Shown here piece by piece: positions 10,208-18,851 of a stretch of DNA of 64,000 nt; positions within the stretch are counted from its first letter, which is position 1, and each line of letters starts with the position of its first letter. The DNA lies in NCBI RefSeq assembly GCF_002080045.1, contig NZ_MUIN01000004.1, positions 186,146-250,145 on the forward strand. Reading direction: 5' to 3'. The position numbers were made by a program, and so were the translations under genes. This DNA is from Pseudomonas sp. Bc-h (GTDB taxonomy: Bacteria; Pseudomonadota; Gammaproteobacteria; Pseudomonadales; Pseudomonadaceae). The notes below the pieces were generated by a model. It did no database searches. It saw only the letters and a program-made list of their open reading frames with translations, and was not told where the DNA came from.

Positions 10208-12136
10208 ATGTCCTTTGCTTCCCTCGGTCTCTCCGAGGCTTTAGTCAGCGCCATCGAGGCTGCTGGCTATACCCAGCCTACTCCGGTGCAACAGCGGGCC
10301 ATTCCCGCCGTGTTGCAAGGCCGCGATCTGATGGTCGCCGCTCAGACAGGTACTGGTAAAACCGGTGGTTTCGCCCTCCCGATTCTGGAGCGCCTGTTCC
10401 CCGCCGGTCACCCGGACAAATCCCAGCGTCATGGCCCGCGCCAACCGCGCGTTCTGGTCCTGACCCCCACCCGTGAACTCGCAGCCCAGGTTCACGACAG
10501 CTTCAAGGTCTACGCCAAGAACCTGAAGTTCGTCAGCGCCTGTATTTTCGGCGGTGTCGGCATGAACCCTCAGGTGCAAGCCATGGCCCGTGGCGTCGAC
10601 GTACTGGTCGCCTGCCCGGGTCGCCTGCTTGACCTTGCCGGTCAAGGTAGCGTCGATCTGTCCCACGTTGAAATCCTCGTGCTCGACGAGGCTGACCGCA
10701 TGCTCGACATGGGCTTCGTTCACGATGTGAAGAAAGTCCTCGCGCGCCTTCCAGCCAAGCGTCAGAACCTGCTGTTCTCGGCCACTTTCTCGGCCGACAT
10801 CACCGCCTTGGCCGGCAAGCTGCTGCACAACCCGGAGCGCATCGAAGTCACGCCGCCGAACACCACGGTCGAGCGTATCGAGCAGCGCGTCTTCCGTCTG
10901 CCCGCCAACCACAAGCGTTCACTGCTGGCGCACCTGATCACTCAGGGCGCGTGGGAGCAAGTGCTGGTGTTCACCCGCACCAAACATGGCGCCAACCGTC
11001 TGGCCGAGTACCTGGACAAGCACGGCCTGAGCGCCGTGGCGATCCACGGCAACAAGAGCCAGAACGCCCGTACCAAAGCGCTGGCTGACTTCAAGGCCGG
11101 GACCGTACGCATCATGGTTGCCACCGATATCGCTGCACGGGGTCTGGACATCGACCAGTTGCCGCACGTGGTCAACTTCGAGCTGCCGAACGTCGACGAG
11201 GATTACGTTCACCGTATCGGTCGTACCGGTCGTGCTGGCCGCACCGGCGAAGCTATTTCGCTGGTCGCACCGGACGAAGAGAAGCTGCTCAAGAGCATTG
11301 AGCGCATGACCAAACAGAAGATTGCAGATGGCGATCTGATGGGCTTCGACATCAACGCCGTCGAGGCCGAGAAGCCAGAAGTTCGCGAGCGTCCGGACGT
11401 GCGCAATCCGCGCAACGCCCGCGGTCCGCGTGGCGACGGCCCAAACGGTGGCGGTGGCGGCGGTGGTCGCAAGGACAAAGGCAAGGACAAGGGCAAGGAA
11501 AAACCAGCAGCGGCAGCGGCCGCTTCAGGCGAACGTCCGGCCCGCCCGGCTCGTCAGCAGAAGCCTCGCCAAGGTACTCCGGCCGGTGAAGTACGTCAGT
11601 CGCGCCCACCGGCTCCCTCAGCCGACCGCGCTCCTGATGAGTTCTTGGACGACGACGTCGACAATTTCGGCAACCGCGCCGACTACGTCAGTCCGTATCA
11701 GGGCAAGAACCAGCAAGGCCGCAACCGTCGCCCTGGCGCGCCTGCCACAGGCTCCGCTCCGGCGCCACGTGGTCAGGCCCCTGGCCGTAGCGGCCCGCGC
11801 AGCGGTTCTGGTTCTGGTTCTGGCTCAGGCACCGGCGCGAGCACAGGCGCAGGCGCTGGCACTCCGGCCAAGCGCAGTGGCCCTCGCAATGGTTCGGGTC
11901 GTGACGGCCAGGCTCGTCGTGAAGACCAGCCGCGCAATCGCCGCCCGGCCCGTGACGATCAGCCAGCCCGTCAAGAGCCAGCCGTTCGCGGTCCTCGCGA
12001 CGGCCAGCCTGCCCCGAAGATCATGCACAAGGAATCGAAGAGCGACCGCTTCCCTTCGGCCGAGTTGCTCGACCAACTGCCGAGCCGCCCACGCGGTGAG
12101 AAGCCAGCCCTGCTGACGCGCAATCGCGAAGGTTAA
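10208..12136 (+). CDS. rhlE: DEAD-box ATP-dependent RNA helicase, RhlE type
   Basis: 642 residues. Helicase core in about residues 1-380: Q motif (YTQPTPVQQ), Walker A AQTGTGKT at 45-52, PTRELA, DEAD at 160-163, SAT at 191-193, RGLDI and HRIGRTGR. The C-terminal 250 residues are low-complexity, Arg/Gly/Pro/Lys-rich, with a Gly-Ser/Gly-Ala run around residues 535-555, as in Pseudomonas RhlE proteins where this tail aids RNA binding. A 225-base region without a gene precedes it and may be a long leader. Cytoplasmic; expected roles are RNA remodelling, ribosome assembly and RNA decay. Confidence 0.92.
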   Translation: MSFASLGLSEALVSAIEAAGYTQPTPVQQRAIPAVLQGRDLMVAAQTGTGKTGGFALPILERLFPAGHPDKSQRHGPRQPRVLVLTPTRELAAQVHDSFKVYAKNLKFVSACIFGGVGMNPQVQAMARGVDVLVACPGRLLDLAGQGSVDLSHVEILVLDEADRMLDMGFVHDVKKVLARLPAKRQNLLFSATFSADITALAGKLLHNPERIEVTPPNTTVERIEQRVFRLPANHKRSLLAHLITQGAWEQVLVFTRTKHGANRLAEYLDKHGLSAVAIHGNKSQNARTKALADFKAGTVRIMVATDIAARGLDIDQLPHVVNFELPNVDEDYVHRIGRTGRAGRTGEAISLVAPDEEKLLKSIERMTKQKIADGDLMGFDINAVEAEKPEVRERPDVRNPRNARGPRGDGPNGGGGGGGRKDKGKDKGKEKPAAAAAASGERPARPARQQKPRQGTPAGEVRQSRPPAPSADRAPDEFLDDDVDNFGNRADYVSPYQGKNQQGRNRRPGAPATGSAPAPRGQAPGRSGPRSGSGSGSGSGTGASTGAGAGTPAKRSGPRNGSGRDGQARREDQPRNRRPARDDQPARQEPAVRGPRDGQPAPKIMHKESKSDRFPSAELLDQLPSRPRGEKPALLTRNREG

Positions 12137-12163
12137 GCAGCGCTGACTCTGCGACAGTGAATG

Positions 12164-12199
12164 AAAAACGCCCCGACTGGTTCGGGGCGTTTTTGTTTG
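12164..12199 (+). terminator. Rho-independent terminator of rhlE
   Basis: AAAACGCCCCGA, loop CTGGT, TCGGGGCG then TTTTTGTTT: a GC-rich stem with a T-run, 28 bases after the rhlE stop. Confidence 0.9.
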
Positions 12200-12302
12200 T
12201 GCGCGAACGAAGTCTCTGCACAAGTGAAACTGTCCTCCAAATCCGCCGCAATTCGCCGCTTGCCAAGTAGCAATCAAAAAGCAAATAATCGCCCCTCAAC
12301 AC

Positions 12303-12321
12303 GTAGCTACTATGTAGCTAC
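12303..12321 (+). promoter_or_regulatory. Likely antitoxin operator: doubled GTAGCTAC
   Basis: GTAGCTAC occurs at 12303-12310 and again at 12314-12321 with TAT between them. Each copy is itself a perfect palindrome, and the pair is also a palindrome. It lies 21 bases before the antitoxin start. Paired palindromes of this kind are the usual binding sites of ribbon-helix-helix antitoxins; binding by this antitoxin is inferred. Confidence 0.7.
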
Positions 12322-12342
12322 ATTTTTTGAGAGGTTATCACT

Positions 12343-12666
12343 ATGGCCGCATTACTTAAAAACACCGACGTGCGCTGCCGCATAGATGAGGATTTGAAGG
12401 AGCGAGTGACCGCAGTGCTTAGCGCCTGCGGGTTAACCATCAGCGAAGCGATGCGCCTTTTCCTGCTGCAGGTCGTGGAAACGCAAGGGCTACCGTTTGA
12501 GGTACGTGTACCTTCGGATAAAACTGCCCGAGCCTTGGTTCAGGCGCGCGAAATCCGGAGCCGATTTGATTCGATAGACGAGTTGTTAGAGGACCTGGAT
12601 GGCAAAGAAGCACCCCAAACACGCAGAAAGCAAAGCGCCAAACCCAAAACGAGCCACTCTGCCTAG
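12343..12666 (+). CDS. RelB/DinJ-family antitoxin
   Basis: 107 residues. The first 50 form a ribbon-helix-helix domain of the RelB/DinJ type (strand TDVRCRID, helix DLKERVTAVLSACG, helix TISEAMRLFLLQVVE), followed by the PFEVRVPSDKT toxin-neutralising linker. The tail from about residue 85 is Lys/Gln-rich and longer than in E. coli DinJ. AGAGG is 7 bases before the ATG. Its 3' end overlaps the toxin frame by 68 bases. Expected role: DNA-binding autorepressor and inhibitor of the YafQ-type toxin encoded next. Since that toxin carries a stop codon, this may be an orphan antitoxin. Confidence 0.88.
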   Translation: MAALLKNTDVRCRIDEDLKERVTAVLSACGLTISEAMRLFLLQVVETQGLPFEVRVPSDKTARALVQAREIRSRFDSIDELLEDLDGKEAPQTRRKQSAKPKTSHSA

Positions 12667-12934
12667 ACGGGTCGATTACACACCGTAATTCAAAAAGTCC
12701 TGGGATCGCTACAACAAGGCCGGTCGACACGACATGAAGGCCATGCGTGCAGTCATGGGAATGATCTGGGAAGGCCAGCCTTTATCGCCGGAGTATCTGG
12801 ACCATGAGCTTAGGGGTGAGTGGGGAGGTTCCAGAGAGTGCCATGTTGGCGGGGATTTCCTTCTGATCTATCAAATGACTGACCGCGATCTGATATTCGT
12901 CGACCTCGGTACCCATGCCGAGCTATTCAGATAG
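12599..12934 (+). pseudogene. YafQ-type mRNA interferase toxin, interrupted by an in-frame TAA
   Basis: The frame opens at ATG 12599 inside the antitoxin gene, runs 29 codons, hits TAA at 12686-12688, then stays open for 82 more codons to TAG at 12932. Downstream of the stop the translation is a good YafQ-family domain: FKKSWDRYNKAG, DHELRGEW, RECHVGGDFLLIYQ and GTHAELF, so the family's catalytic His, His, Asp and His are all present. The residue replaced is probably Gln (CAA to TAA). Restart at ATG 12734 would yield 66 residues without the first helix, which is unlikely to fold as an active toxin. The single lesion suggests recent inactivation. Confidence 0.8.
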
Positions 12935-12954
12935 AGTCACGAGTCATGACCAAC

Positions 12955-12989
12955 AAAAACGCCGCCCAATGGGCGGCGTTCTTGTTTAT
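12955..12989. terminator. Bidirectional terminator between the toxin-antitoxin locus and yceI
   Basis: CAAAAACGCCGCCC, loop AAT, GGGCGGCGTTCTTGTTT: a GC stem flanked by an A-run and a T-run. It can serve the plus-strand locus and, on the other strand (GGCGGCG then TTTTTG), the yceI gene that ends at 12999. Confidence 0.85.
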
Positions 12990-12998
12990 CGAGCAGTC

Positions 12999-13595
12999 TT
13001 ACTTGGCTTTGACGCCTTCGAACGAAATGTCGAAGGTTACGGTGTCCGAGGCTGGACCCAGATCCATCATCTTGCCGAAATCAGAGCGCTTGATGGTGGT
13101 GGTGCCGTTGAAGCCGGCACGGTAGCCGCCCCATGGATCCTTGCCTTCGCCGTTGAACGTTGCCTTGATGACAACCGGCTTGGTCACGCCATGCAGGGTC
13201 AGGTCGCCTGTCACGTCAGCAGTGTCCTTCCCATCGGCGTTCTTGCCGGTCGACTTGACGCTGGTGGACACGAACTTGGCGTCAGGATAGGTCGCGACGT
13301 CCAGGAAATCCTTGCTGCTGATGTGCTTGTTACGCTCAGCATGGTTGGTGTCAACGCTGGCGGTCTTGATGTCGATACTGATCTTGCTGTCTTCAGGCTT
13401 GGCAGCGTCGAAGCTGAAGGTACCGCTCCAGTCCTTGAAGGTACCGTGGATGAAGCTGTAGCCCAGGTGGCTGATACGGAAATCGATGAAGGCGTGCTGG
13501 CCTTCCTTGTCGATGGTGTAGTCCGCAGCCATTGCCTGACCGGCTGACAGCAGCGCGGTACCCAGAGCCAGTGCAGCCAGTGTCTTTTTCAACAT
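12999..13595 (-). CDS. YceI-family periplasmic lipid-binding protein
   Basis: 198 residues with a 23-residue signal peptide ending GQAMA. The mature chain has the YceI lipocalin-like pattern: [54 protein letters not shown] in pieces, and a [12 protein letters not shown] strand. Family members bind polyisoprenoids in the periplasm. It lies 32 bases downstream of the cytochrome b561 gene on the same strand, the arrangement seen in many proteobacteria, so the two probably share a function in quinone or redox handling. Confidence 0.92.
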   Translation of the reverse strand: MLKKTLAALALGTALLSAGQAMAADYTIDKEGQHAFIDFRISHLGYSFIHGTFKDWSGTFSFDAAKPEDSKISIDIKTASVDTNHAERNKHISSKDFLDVATYPDAKFVSTSVKSTGKNADGKDTADVTGDLTLHGVTKPVVIKATFNGEGKDPWGGYRAGFNGTTTIKRSDFGKMMDLGPASDTVTFDISFEGVKAK

Positions 13596-13627
13596 ACGTC
13601 GTCTTCCTGTTTCAGTTGAGTTGAGTG

Positions 13628-14179
13628 TCAGGCCTTGCGGCCAAGCATACGAATGAACGTTGCATCACGGTCGATGAAGTGATGCTTCAGGGCAGCCAGA
13701 CCGTGGAGTACGGCAAAGACCACCAGGGTCCAGGCCAGATACAGGTGTACTTCGCCCGCAACGTCCGCCTGGTCGGGCAGTCCGCTGATCAGCGCAGGCA
13801 CTTCAAACAGACCGAATACCGGAATTCCGACGCCTTCGGCGGTGGAGATCAGGTACCCGGCAAACATCACCAGAAACAGATCGAGGTACAGAAACGCATG
13901 GCCCAGTTTGGCGGCGATCCGTACGAAACGACTGTGATTGGCAGGTGGCGGAGGCGGTGGGCTGACAAAGCGCCAGACCACACGAATCAGCATGAACAGG
14001 AACAGGGTGATGCCGATGCTCTTGTGCAGATCGGGACCGGCCTTGCGCCAGGTGTCGTAGTAACCGAGCCCGACCATCCACAACCCCAACGCGAACAACC
14101 CGAAAACAGTCAGCGCCACGCCCCAGTGCAGAACAATACTGACCCAGCCATAACGAGAAGAAGAGTTGCGTAACTGCAT
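13628..14179 (-). CDS. Cytochrome b561 (diheme membrane protein)
   Basis: 183 residues with four hydrophobic helices. Haem-ligand histidines are visible in [14 protein letters not shown] (helix 1), [17 protein letters not shown] (helix 2), [15 protein letters not shown] region with KLGHAFLYL (helix 3) and [24 protein letters not shown] in parts (helix 4). The family carries electrons from quinol across or along the inner membrane. It is the first gene of an operon with yceI. A run [15 protein letters not shown] proline loop follows helix 2. Confidence 0.92.
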   Translation of the reverse strand: MQLRNSSSRYGWVSIVLHWGVALTVFGLFALGLWMVGLGYYDTWRKAGPDLHKSIGITLFLFMLIRVVWRFVSPPPPPPANHSRFVRIAAKLGHAFLYLDLFLVMFAGYLISTAEGVGIPVFGLFEVPALISGLPDQADVAGEVHLYLAWTLVVFAVLHGLAALKHHFIDRDATFIRMLGRKA

Positions 14180-14475
14180 GGTACGGTTCCTGTAAAAGCA
14201 GCCTGTGAAGCTGGAAGAAAGACTAGCGGTTTACCTATCGAAAGAAAGCGCAAAATTTCGCTTTGAAATATCGGGAAATACGATGGGAATTTCCCGACTT
14301 ACTTTTCCGCGAGGCGGATTAACGCATTGTTACGTAACTCGATCTGTGCATAGCGGTCCGGCTTTGCCGACGGTGGCGATCTCGCGAGCATGGCCGCCGT
14401 CAAGCCGGGCTGGTACGGGCTTGTAAGCGGCCGCATTGAAAGAACACTCTAGACGCTACAGTTATTCGGCAGATG
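14180..14475. other. Gene-free region with two palindromes and a REP-like element
   Basis: This is the upstream region of cytochrome b561 and is AT-richer than its surroundings in 14240-14300. It holds AAAGCG/CGCTTT (14245-14250 and 14259-14264) and a longer inverted repeat, CGGGAAAT (14272-14279) with ATTTCCCG (14289-14296), which may be operators for the b561-yceI operon. 14351-14418 is a REP-like element. No credible reading frame was found. Confidence 0.55.
14351..14418. repeat. REP-like inverted repeat, type B (diverged)
   Basis: TAGCGGTCCGGCTTTGCCG, a GGTGGCGATCT middle and CGGCCATG...CAAGCCGGGCTGGTAC as the returning arm. It matches the type B element seen best at 47480-47548 with several substitutions. 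Confidence 0.65.
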
Positions 14476-14507
14476 AAAAAAAAGCGCGGTATGCACACCG
14501 CGCCTTT
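14476..14507 (-). terminator. Rho-independent terminator of the amine oxidase gene
   Basis: Read on the minus strand: GGCGCGGTGTGCATACCGCGC followed by eight T. In the plus strand this is A-run, GCGCGGT, loop ATGCAC, ACCGCGC. It lies 21 bases past the stop codon at 14529. Confidence 0.9.
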
Positions 14508-14528
14508 CTCATTTCAGGGTTTCAGCAA

Positions 14529-16316
14529 TCAGTTCTTGCTGTCCGCCGCCGGGGCTGCGGGAGTGGCAGCCTTATCGGTTGCCGGCTTGACCGGCGCTTT
14601 TTTCGCAGCGTCGGTCTTGGCCGGGGCCTTGTGGGATGCCGCCGGTTTGGCCGGAGCTTTCTTCGCAGGCTCCTTCTTGGTGGCTTCCTTCTTGGCAGGC
14701 GCCTTCTTCGCGGGCTCAACGACAGCAGGCTTGGCAGGCTCGGCCACCGGCGCAGGCGGCGCAGGCACTGGCGCGGGAGCGGGTGCAGGGGCCGGAGCAG
14801 GCTCTGGCGCTTTCTCGACCGGTTTCGATTCTGGCTTGGAACCGCCGAACATGTTCGAGAAGAAACCACCGATGCCGCCGCTTTCCTTCGCAGCCGGTTC
14901 TGGCGCTTTCGGCGGAGCGACTTTCACGGGCTCGAACGACTTGCCCGCCGCCAGATCCTGCACTTGACCCGCAGCACGTTGACCGGTACGCAGCGCGCCT
15001 TCCAGGGTGCCCGGGTACAAGGTGTCGGTGTGTTCACCGGCGAAGGTAATGCGTTGCAGAGGTTTTTCCCACAGACGCCAGTACTTGCTGATCTGTCCCG
15101 GGCCGAACGCCAGGTACGCACCGCCAGTAGAAGGATCGACGCTGGAGCGACGAATTTCATAACCGGTGAATGCCCCGCGGGCCTGTGGATAGAACGCGTG
15201 CAGACGAATCAGCACCTGATCCACCAATTGTTTGTCGCCAAACGCCTGCATGATCCGCGCGTTGTCACCCGCAAGGTTGATCACTGCGTTGGCGCCGCCC
15301 TTAAGAGCAGGCTCGATCCACAGCATCCCCAGACCGGTGTTGCTGTAGATTTCGCCAGACATGCGCGCCTTGCTGTCCCAGACCGGAGTCTTGAACTTGA
15401 GCATGATCTGGTCATGCCAGCCGTAGTTGGTGCTCTTGATCGCGCCCTGATGCTGCGCATCGAGCGCCGGGGTCAGCTGGATCTTGCTCAGCGCGCGCAG
15501 CGGCACGGCGAGGACCACATATTCTGCCTCGTAGCCGACCGACCCGACCTTGACGGTCACGCCGTCCTTGTCCTGGTTGATGGCCGAAACCGGCGAGTTG
15601 GTCTTGATCACTTTCAGCTGCTTGACGAACTCTTCGGCCAGCACCGCGCTGCCACCGGGCAGGCGAGCGGCACGACGATCACGGTCGTCGACGTTGCGGT
15701 TGACCCGCGACTGCTGAGCCAAATACAACAGCGACAGCCGCGAAGGCTCGTCATAACGTGTACGTATCTGCTGATTGATCAACTGACGAGCAGTCGGCGG
15801 CAGGGTCAGACGGTCCAGCCAGTTGGACACATTGATCTGGTCCAGGGCGAACAGCGTGCTGTTGGCGGCCGGGTTTTCCGGATCGGTGATCGATCGGGCA
15901 ATGTCGTCCAGCGCCGCTTCGTAGCGTTTGATGGCGTCGGCGGTGGCCGGTTGTTTGGTCGCAAGATCGGCAGCGGAGAAGTACTCGCCTTCGATCAGAT
16001 AGCCTGGAGTGCGCACGAACTCAGGCGCCGGAACCGGCTTGAGCTTGAAACGATCCAGATATTGATTGAGCACCGGCTGAGCCTTGGCATTGCCGATCCA
16101 CTCGCTGCCCGCCAGGCCAGAACGGCCGCCGACAGTCGGTTTGGCTTCGAGCAGGGTCACCTGCCAGCCCTTGTTCTGAAGTTCATAAGCGGCTGTCAGG
16201 CCCGCCAGGCCGCCACCGACGACAATCGCCGTATGCGGCTTATCCACGGCAAGCGCCGAAGCGCTGACCAGCCCAACCATCACCAGCGCACAGGCGCGCA
16301 GCCAACCAGAAAGCAT
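14529..16316 (-). CDS. Exported flavin amine oxidase with Lys/Ala/Pro-rich tail
   Basis: 595 residues. A 23-residue signal peptide (ends ASALA) precedes an FAD-dependent amine oxidase domain: VVGGGLAGLTAAYEL at about 32-46, LEAKPTVGGRSG at about 55-66, and near the C-end of the domain the FAD motif ITFAGEHTDTLYPGTLEGALRTG in pieces around 405-428. From about residue 440 the chain is low-complexity: Pro-Ala repeats and then repeated AKK/APAK/KEP units to the end, reminiscent of histone-H1-like AlgP repeats. The catalytic part should oxidise amines in the periplasm; the tail's function is unknown. It is monocistronic and divergent from bioA. Confidence 0.82.
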   Translation of the reverse strand: MLSGWLRACALVMVGLVSASALAVDKPHTAIVVGGGLAGLTAAYELQNKGWQVTLLEAKPTVGGRSGLAGSEWIGNAKAQPVLNQYLDRFKLKPVPAPEFVRTPGYLIEGEYFSAADLATKQPATADAIKRYEAALDDIARSITDPENPAANSTLFALDQINVSNWLDRLTLPPTARQLINQQIRTRYDEPSRLSLLYLAQQSRVNRNVDDRDRRAARLPGGSAVLAEEFVKQLKVIKTNSPVSAINQDKDGVTVKVGSVGYEAEYVVLAVPLRALSKIQLTPALDAQHQGAIKSTNYGWHDQIMLKFKTPVWDSKARMSGEIYSNTGLGMLWIEPALKGGANAVINLAGDNARIMQAFGDKQLVDQVLIRLHAFYPQARGAFTGYEIRRSSVDPSTGGAYLAFGPGQISKYWRLWEKPLQRITFAGEHTDTLYPGTLEGALRTGQRAAGQVQDLAAGKSFEPVKVAPPKAPEPAAKESGGIGGFFSNMFGGSKPESKPVEKAPEPAPAPAPAPAPVPAPPAPVAEPAKPAVVEPAKKAPAKKEATKKEPAKKAPAKPAASHKAPAKTDAAKKAPVKPATDKAATPAAPAADSKN

Positions 16317-16551
16317 TCAGCGAACTCCGGAACAAAGCAGGGGGAATTGTCGGACTTTGTCGTCCGATTCTTCAAAGAGCGCGCAGGATACGCCAGCCTT
16401 GAAACGCCCGCCAGCAATGTCCGTCATGCTTATTTTCGGCGCCAGCAATGTATCGAAAAATACGCTAAAGGTTGTTCCAAAGTGGCGCATTGCATAGGCT
16501 TGCGCGATTGTTTGCCCTCGCGCCATGCGAGTCGTCACCAGGAGATTACCG

Positions 16552-17958
16552 ATGGGCCTTAACGACCAGTGGATGCGGCGCGACCTCAAGGTCCTGTGGC
16601 ACCCCTGCACCCAGATGAAAGACCACGAGAACCTGCCGCTGATCCCGATCAAGCGCGGTGAAGGCGTCTGGCTGGAGGACTTCGAAGGCAAGCGTTACCT
16701 CGACGCTGTCAGCTCCTGGTGGGTCAACGTATTCGGCCACGCCAACCCACGCATCAACCAGCGCATCAAGGATCAGGTCGACCAGCTTGAGCACGTGATC
16801 CTCGCCGGTTTCAGTCACCAGCCTGTCATCGAGCTGTCGGAACGACTGATCGCGATGACGCCCGAGGGCCTGACACGTTGTTTCTACGCCGATAACGGTT
16901 CGTCCTGCATCGAAGTCGCATTGAAAATGAGCTTTCACTACTGGCTCAATCGCGGCAAGCCGAACAAGAAACGCTACGTCACATTGACCAACAGCTATCA
17001 CGGCGAGACTGTCGCGGCGATGTCGGTGGGCGATGTGCCGTTGTTTACCGAAACCTACAAAGCGCTGTTGCTGGACACCATCAAGGTTCCAAGCCCCGAT
17101 TGCTACCACCGCCCGGAAGGCGTGAGTTGGGAAGAGCACACCCGGACGATGTTCGCGGTGATGGAACAAACCCTGGCCGAGAACCACGACACGGTCGCAG
17201 CAGTCATCATCGAACCGTTGATTCAGGGCGCCGGCGGGATGCGCATGTACGATCCGGTCTACCTCAAGCTGCTGCGCGAGGCGTGTGATCGTTATGGCGT
17301 GCATCTGATTCACGACGAAATTGCGGTGGGCTTCGGGCGTACCGGCACCATGTTCGCCTGCGAGCAAGCGGGGATTCGTCCGGATTTCCTGTGTCTGTCC
17401 AAGGCATTGACCGGCGGTTACCTGCCGCTCGCGGCATGCATCACCACCGATGATGTCTACGACGCTTTCTATGACGACTACCCCACCTTGCGCGCCTTCC
17501 TGCACTCGCACAGCTACACCGGCAACCCACTGGCCTGTGCGGCAGCGCTGGCGACGCTGGATATCTTCGAGCAGGACAACGTCATCGAGAACAACAAGGC
17601 GCTGGCCCAGCGGATGAAGACTGCGACGGCGCATCTGGTGGATCACCCGAACGTCGCTGAAGTACGCCAGACCGGAATGGCCCTGGCCATCGAGATGGTG
17701 CAGGACAAGGCGAGCAAGACCGCTTATCCCTGGCAGGAGCGTCGGGGCCTGAAGGTCTTCGAACATGCCTTGACCCGTGGTGCATTGCTCAGGCCGCTGG
17801 GCAGCGTGGTGTATTTCCTGCCGCCTTACGTGATCACGCCGGAGCAGATCGATTTCCTCGCCGAAGTGGCGAGCGAAGGCATCGACATCGCAACGCGCAG
17901 CAGTGTCAGCGTGGCGGTGCGGGAGAATTTCCATCCGGATTTTCGTGATCCGGGTTGA
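16552..17958 (+). CDS. bioA: Adenosylmethionine--8-amino-7-oxononanoate aminotransferase
   Basis: 468 residues from ATG 16552, chosen for the AGGAG 7-8 bases upstream. Class III aminotransferase with the BioA-specific HPCTQMKDHE N-terminus (about 17-26), SSWWVNVFGHANP, the SYHGET phosphate region near 148, the PLP aspartate in HDEIAVGFGRTG (Asp255) and the Schiff-base lysine in CLSKALTGGY (Lys284). It converts KAPA to DAPA in biotin synthesis with SAM as amino donor. The other bio genes are not in the window. rsmE follows. Confidence 0.96.
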   Translation: MGLNDQWMRRDLKVLWHPCTQMKDHENLPLIPIKRGEGVWLEDFEGKRYLDAVSSWWVNVFGHANPRINQRIKDQVDQLEHVILAGFSHQPVIELSERLIAMTPEGLTRCFYADNGSSCIEVALKMSFHYWLNRGKPNKKRYVTLTNSYHGETVAAMSVGDVPLFTETYKALLLDTIKVPSPDCYHRPEGVSWEEHTRTMFAVMEQTLAENHDTVAAVIIEPLIQGAGGMRMYDPVYLKLLREACDRYGVHLIHDEIAVGFGRTGTMFACEQAGIRPDFLCLSKALTGGYLPLAACITTDDVYDAFYDDYPTLRAFLHSHSYTGNPLACAAALATLDIFEQDNVIENNKALAQRMKTATAHLVDHPNVAEVRQTGMALAIEMVQDKASKTAYPWQERRGLKVFEHALTRGALLRPLGSVVYFLPPYVITPEQIDFLAEVASEGIDIATRSSVSVAVRENFHPDFRDPG

Positions 17959-18023
17959 TTGAAATACGCATCAGCGGTCATCGAACAACACGCAGTACCT
18001 GAAGAATTCACAGAGAAACAACC

Positions 18024-18743
18024 ATGAGACTGTCCCGCTTTTTCATCGACGCCCCCCTGAGTACCGGTGAACACGAACTGCCAGAAGCACAGGCGCATTA
18101 CATCGGTCGGGTTTTGCGCATGGCCGAAGGCGATGCCGTGCAACTGTTCGACGGTTCGGGCGCAGAGTTCCGTGCCACCCTGGTGGAAGTCGGCAAGAAG
18201 CGGGTCCGCGTTCAGATATCGGAAAGTTTTCCTGGGCTGGCCGAATCCGCCCTGCAAATCCATCTCGGCCAGGGCCTGTCCCGTGGCGAGCGCATGGACT
18301 GGGCGATCCAGAAAGCCACTGAATTGGGCGTCACGCAGATTACCCCGATCGTCAGCGAGCGCTGCGAGGTTCGACTCAAGGACGAGCGCGCCGAGAAGCG
18401 TCAGGCACATTGGCAGCAGATCGCGATCAGCGCCTGTGAGCAGTGCGGTCGCTCCGTGGTGCCGGTGGTTAATCCGCCGGTAACGCTGGCGGATTGGCTC
18501 AAGCACACCGAAGCCGATCTGAAGCTGGTGCTGCACCCGGTCGCCGAGCCATTGGTGAGCCATGAAAAGCCGAAGAGTCTGGCGTTCCTCATCGGCCCGG
18601 AAGGCGGCTTGAACGACGCCGAAGTCGATCAAGCCCAGGACGCAGGTTTCCACGCTGCGCGCCTCGGCCCACGCGTGCTTCGCACAGAGACCGCGCCGGT
18701 TGTGGCGTTGAGCATTGCGCAGCAGTTGTGGGGCGATTTCTGA
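18024..18743 (+). CDS. rsmE: 16S rRNA (uracil1498-N3)-methyltransferase
   Basis: 239 residues, the standard RsmE length. An N-terminal PUA-like domain (about 1-70: SRFFIDAPL, AHYIGRVLRM, LFDGSGAEF) is followed by a SPOUT methyltransferase domain with QKATELGVTQITPIVSERCEV, the knot FLIGPEGGLNDAEV and ARLGPRVLRTETAP. It modifies U1498 of 16S rRNA. It lies 65 bases after bioA and may be co-transcribed with it. Confidence 0.96.
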   Translation: MRLSRFFIDAPLSTGEHELPEAQAHYIGRVLRMAEGDAVQLFDGSGAEFRATLVEVGKKRVRVQISESFPGLAESALQIHLGQGLSRGERMDWAIQKATELGVTQITPIVSERCEVRLKDERAEKRQAHWQQIAISACEQCGRSVVPVVNPPVTLADWLKHTEADLKLVLHPVAEPLVSHEKPKSLAFLIGPEGGLNDAEVDQAQDAGFHAARLGPRVLRTETAPVVALSIAQQLWGDF

Positions 18744-18755
18744 AACACCTTCCTC

Positions 18756-18822
18756 TATAGCAGCCCGGCTTGCCAGCGGTGAGGTCCTTGAACTCGCACC
18801 GCCGGTAAGCCGGAGTGCTACA
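18756..18822. repeat. REP-like inverted repeat, type B
   Basis: TATAGCAGCCCGGCTTGCC, a short middle and CCGGTAAGCCGGAGTGCTA as the returning arm. It sits between convergent rsmE and the hydantoinase gene, where it can act as a shared 3' hairpin. Confidence 0.75.
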
Positions 18823-18851
18823 ACTGCCTTTTCGCCGGCACGATAGAGCGT

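Noticed and set aside
12734..12934. Stand-alone 66-residue toxin gene
   Set aside because: It is in frame with the longer YafQ-type frame that begins at 12599, lacks the first helix and has no ribosome site, so it is treated as part of a broken toxin gene.
14436..16562. 708-residue plus-strand open frame opposite the amine oxidase gene
   Set aside because: It is a shadow of the minus-strand gene: its Gly/Arg/Leu-rich runs mirror the Lys/Ala/Pro tail, it crosses the terminator at 14476-14507, and it has no ribosome site.
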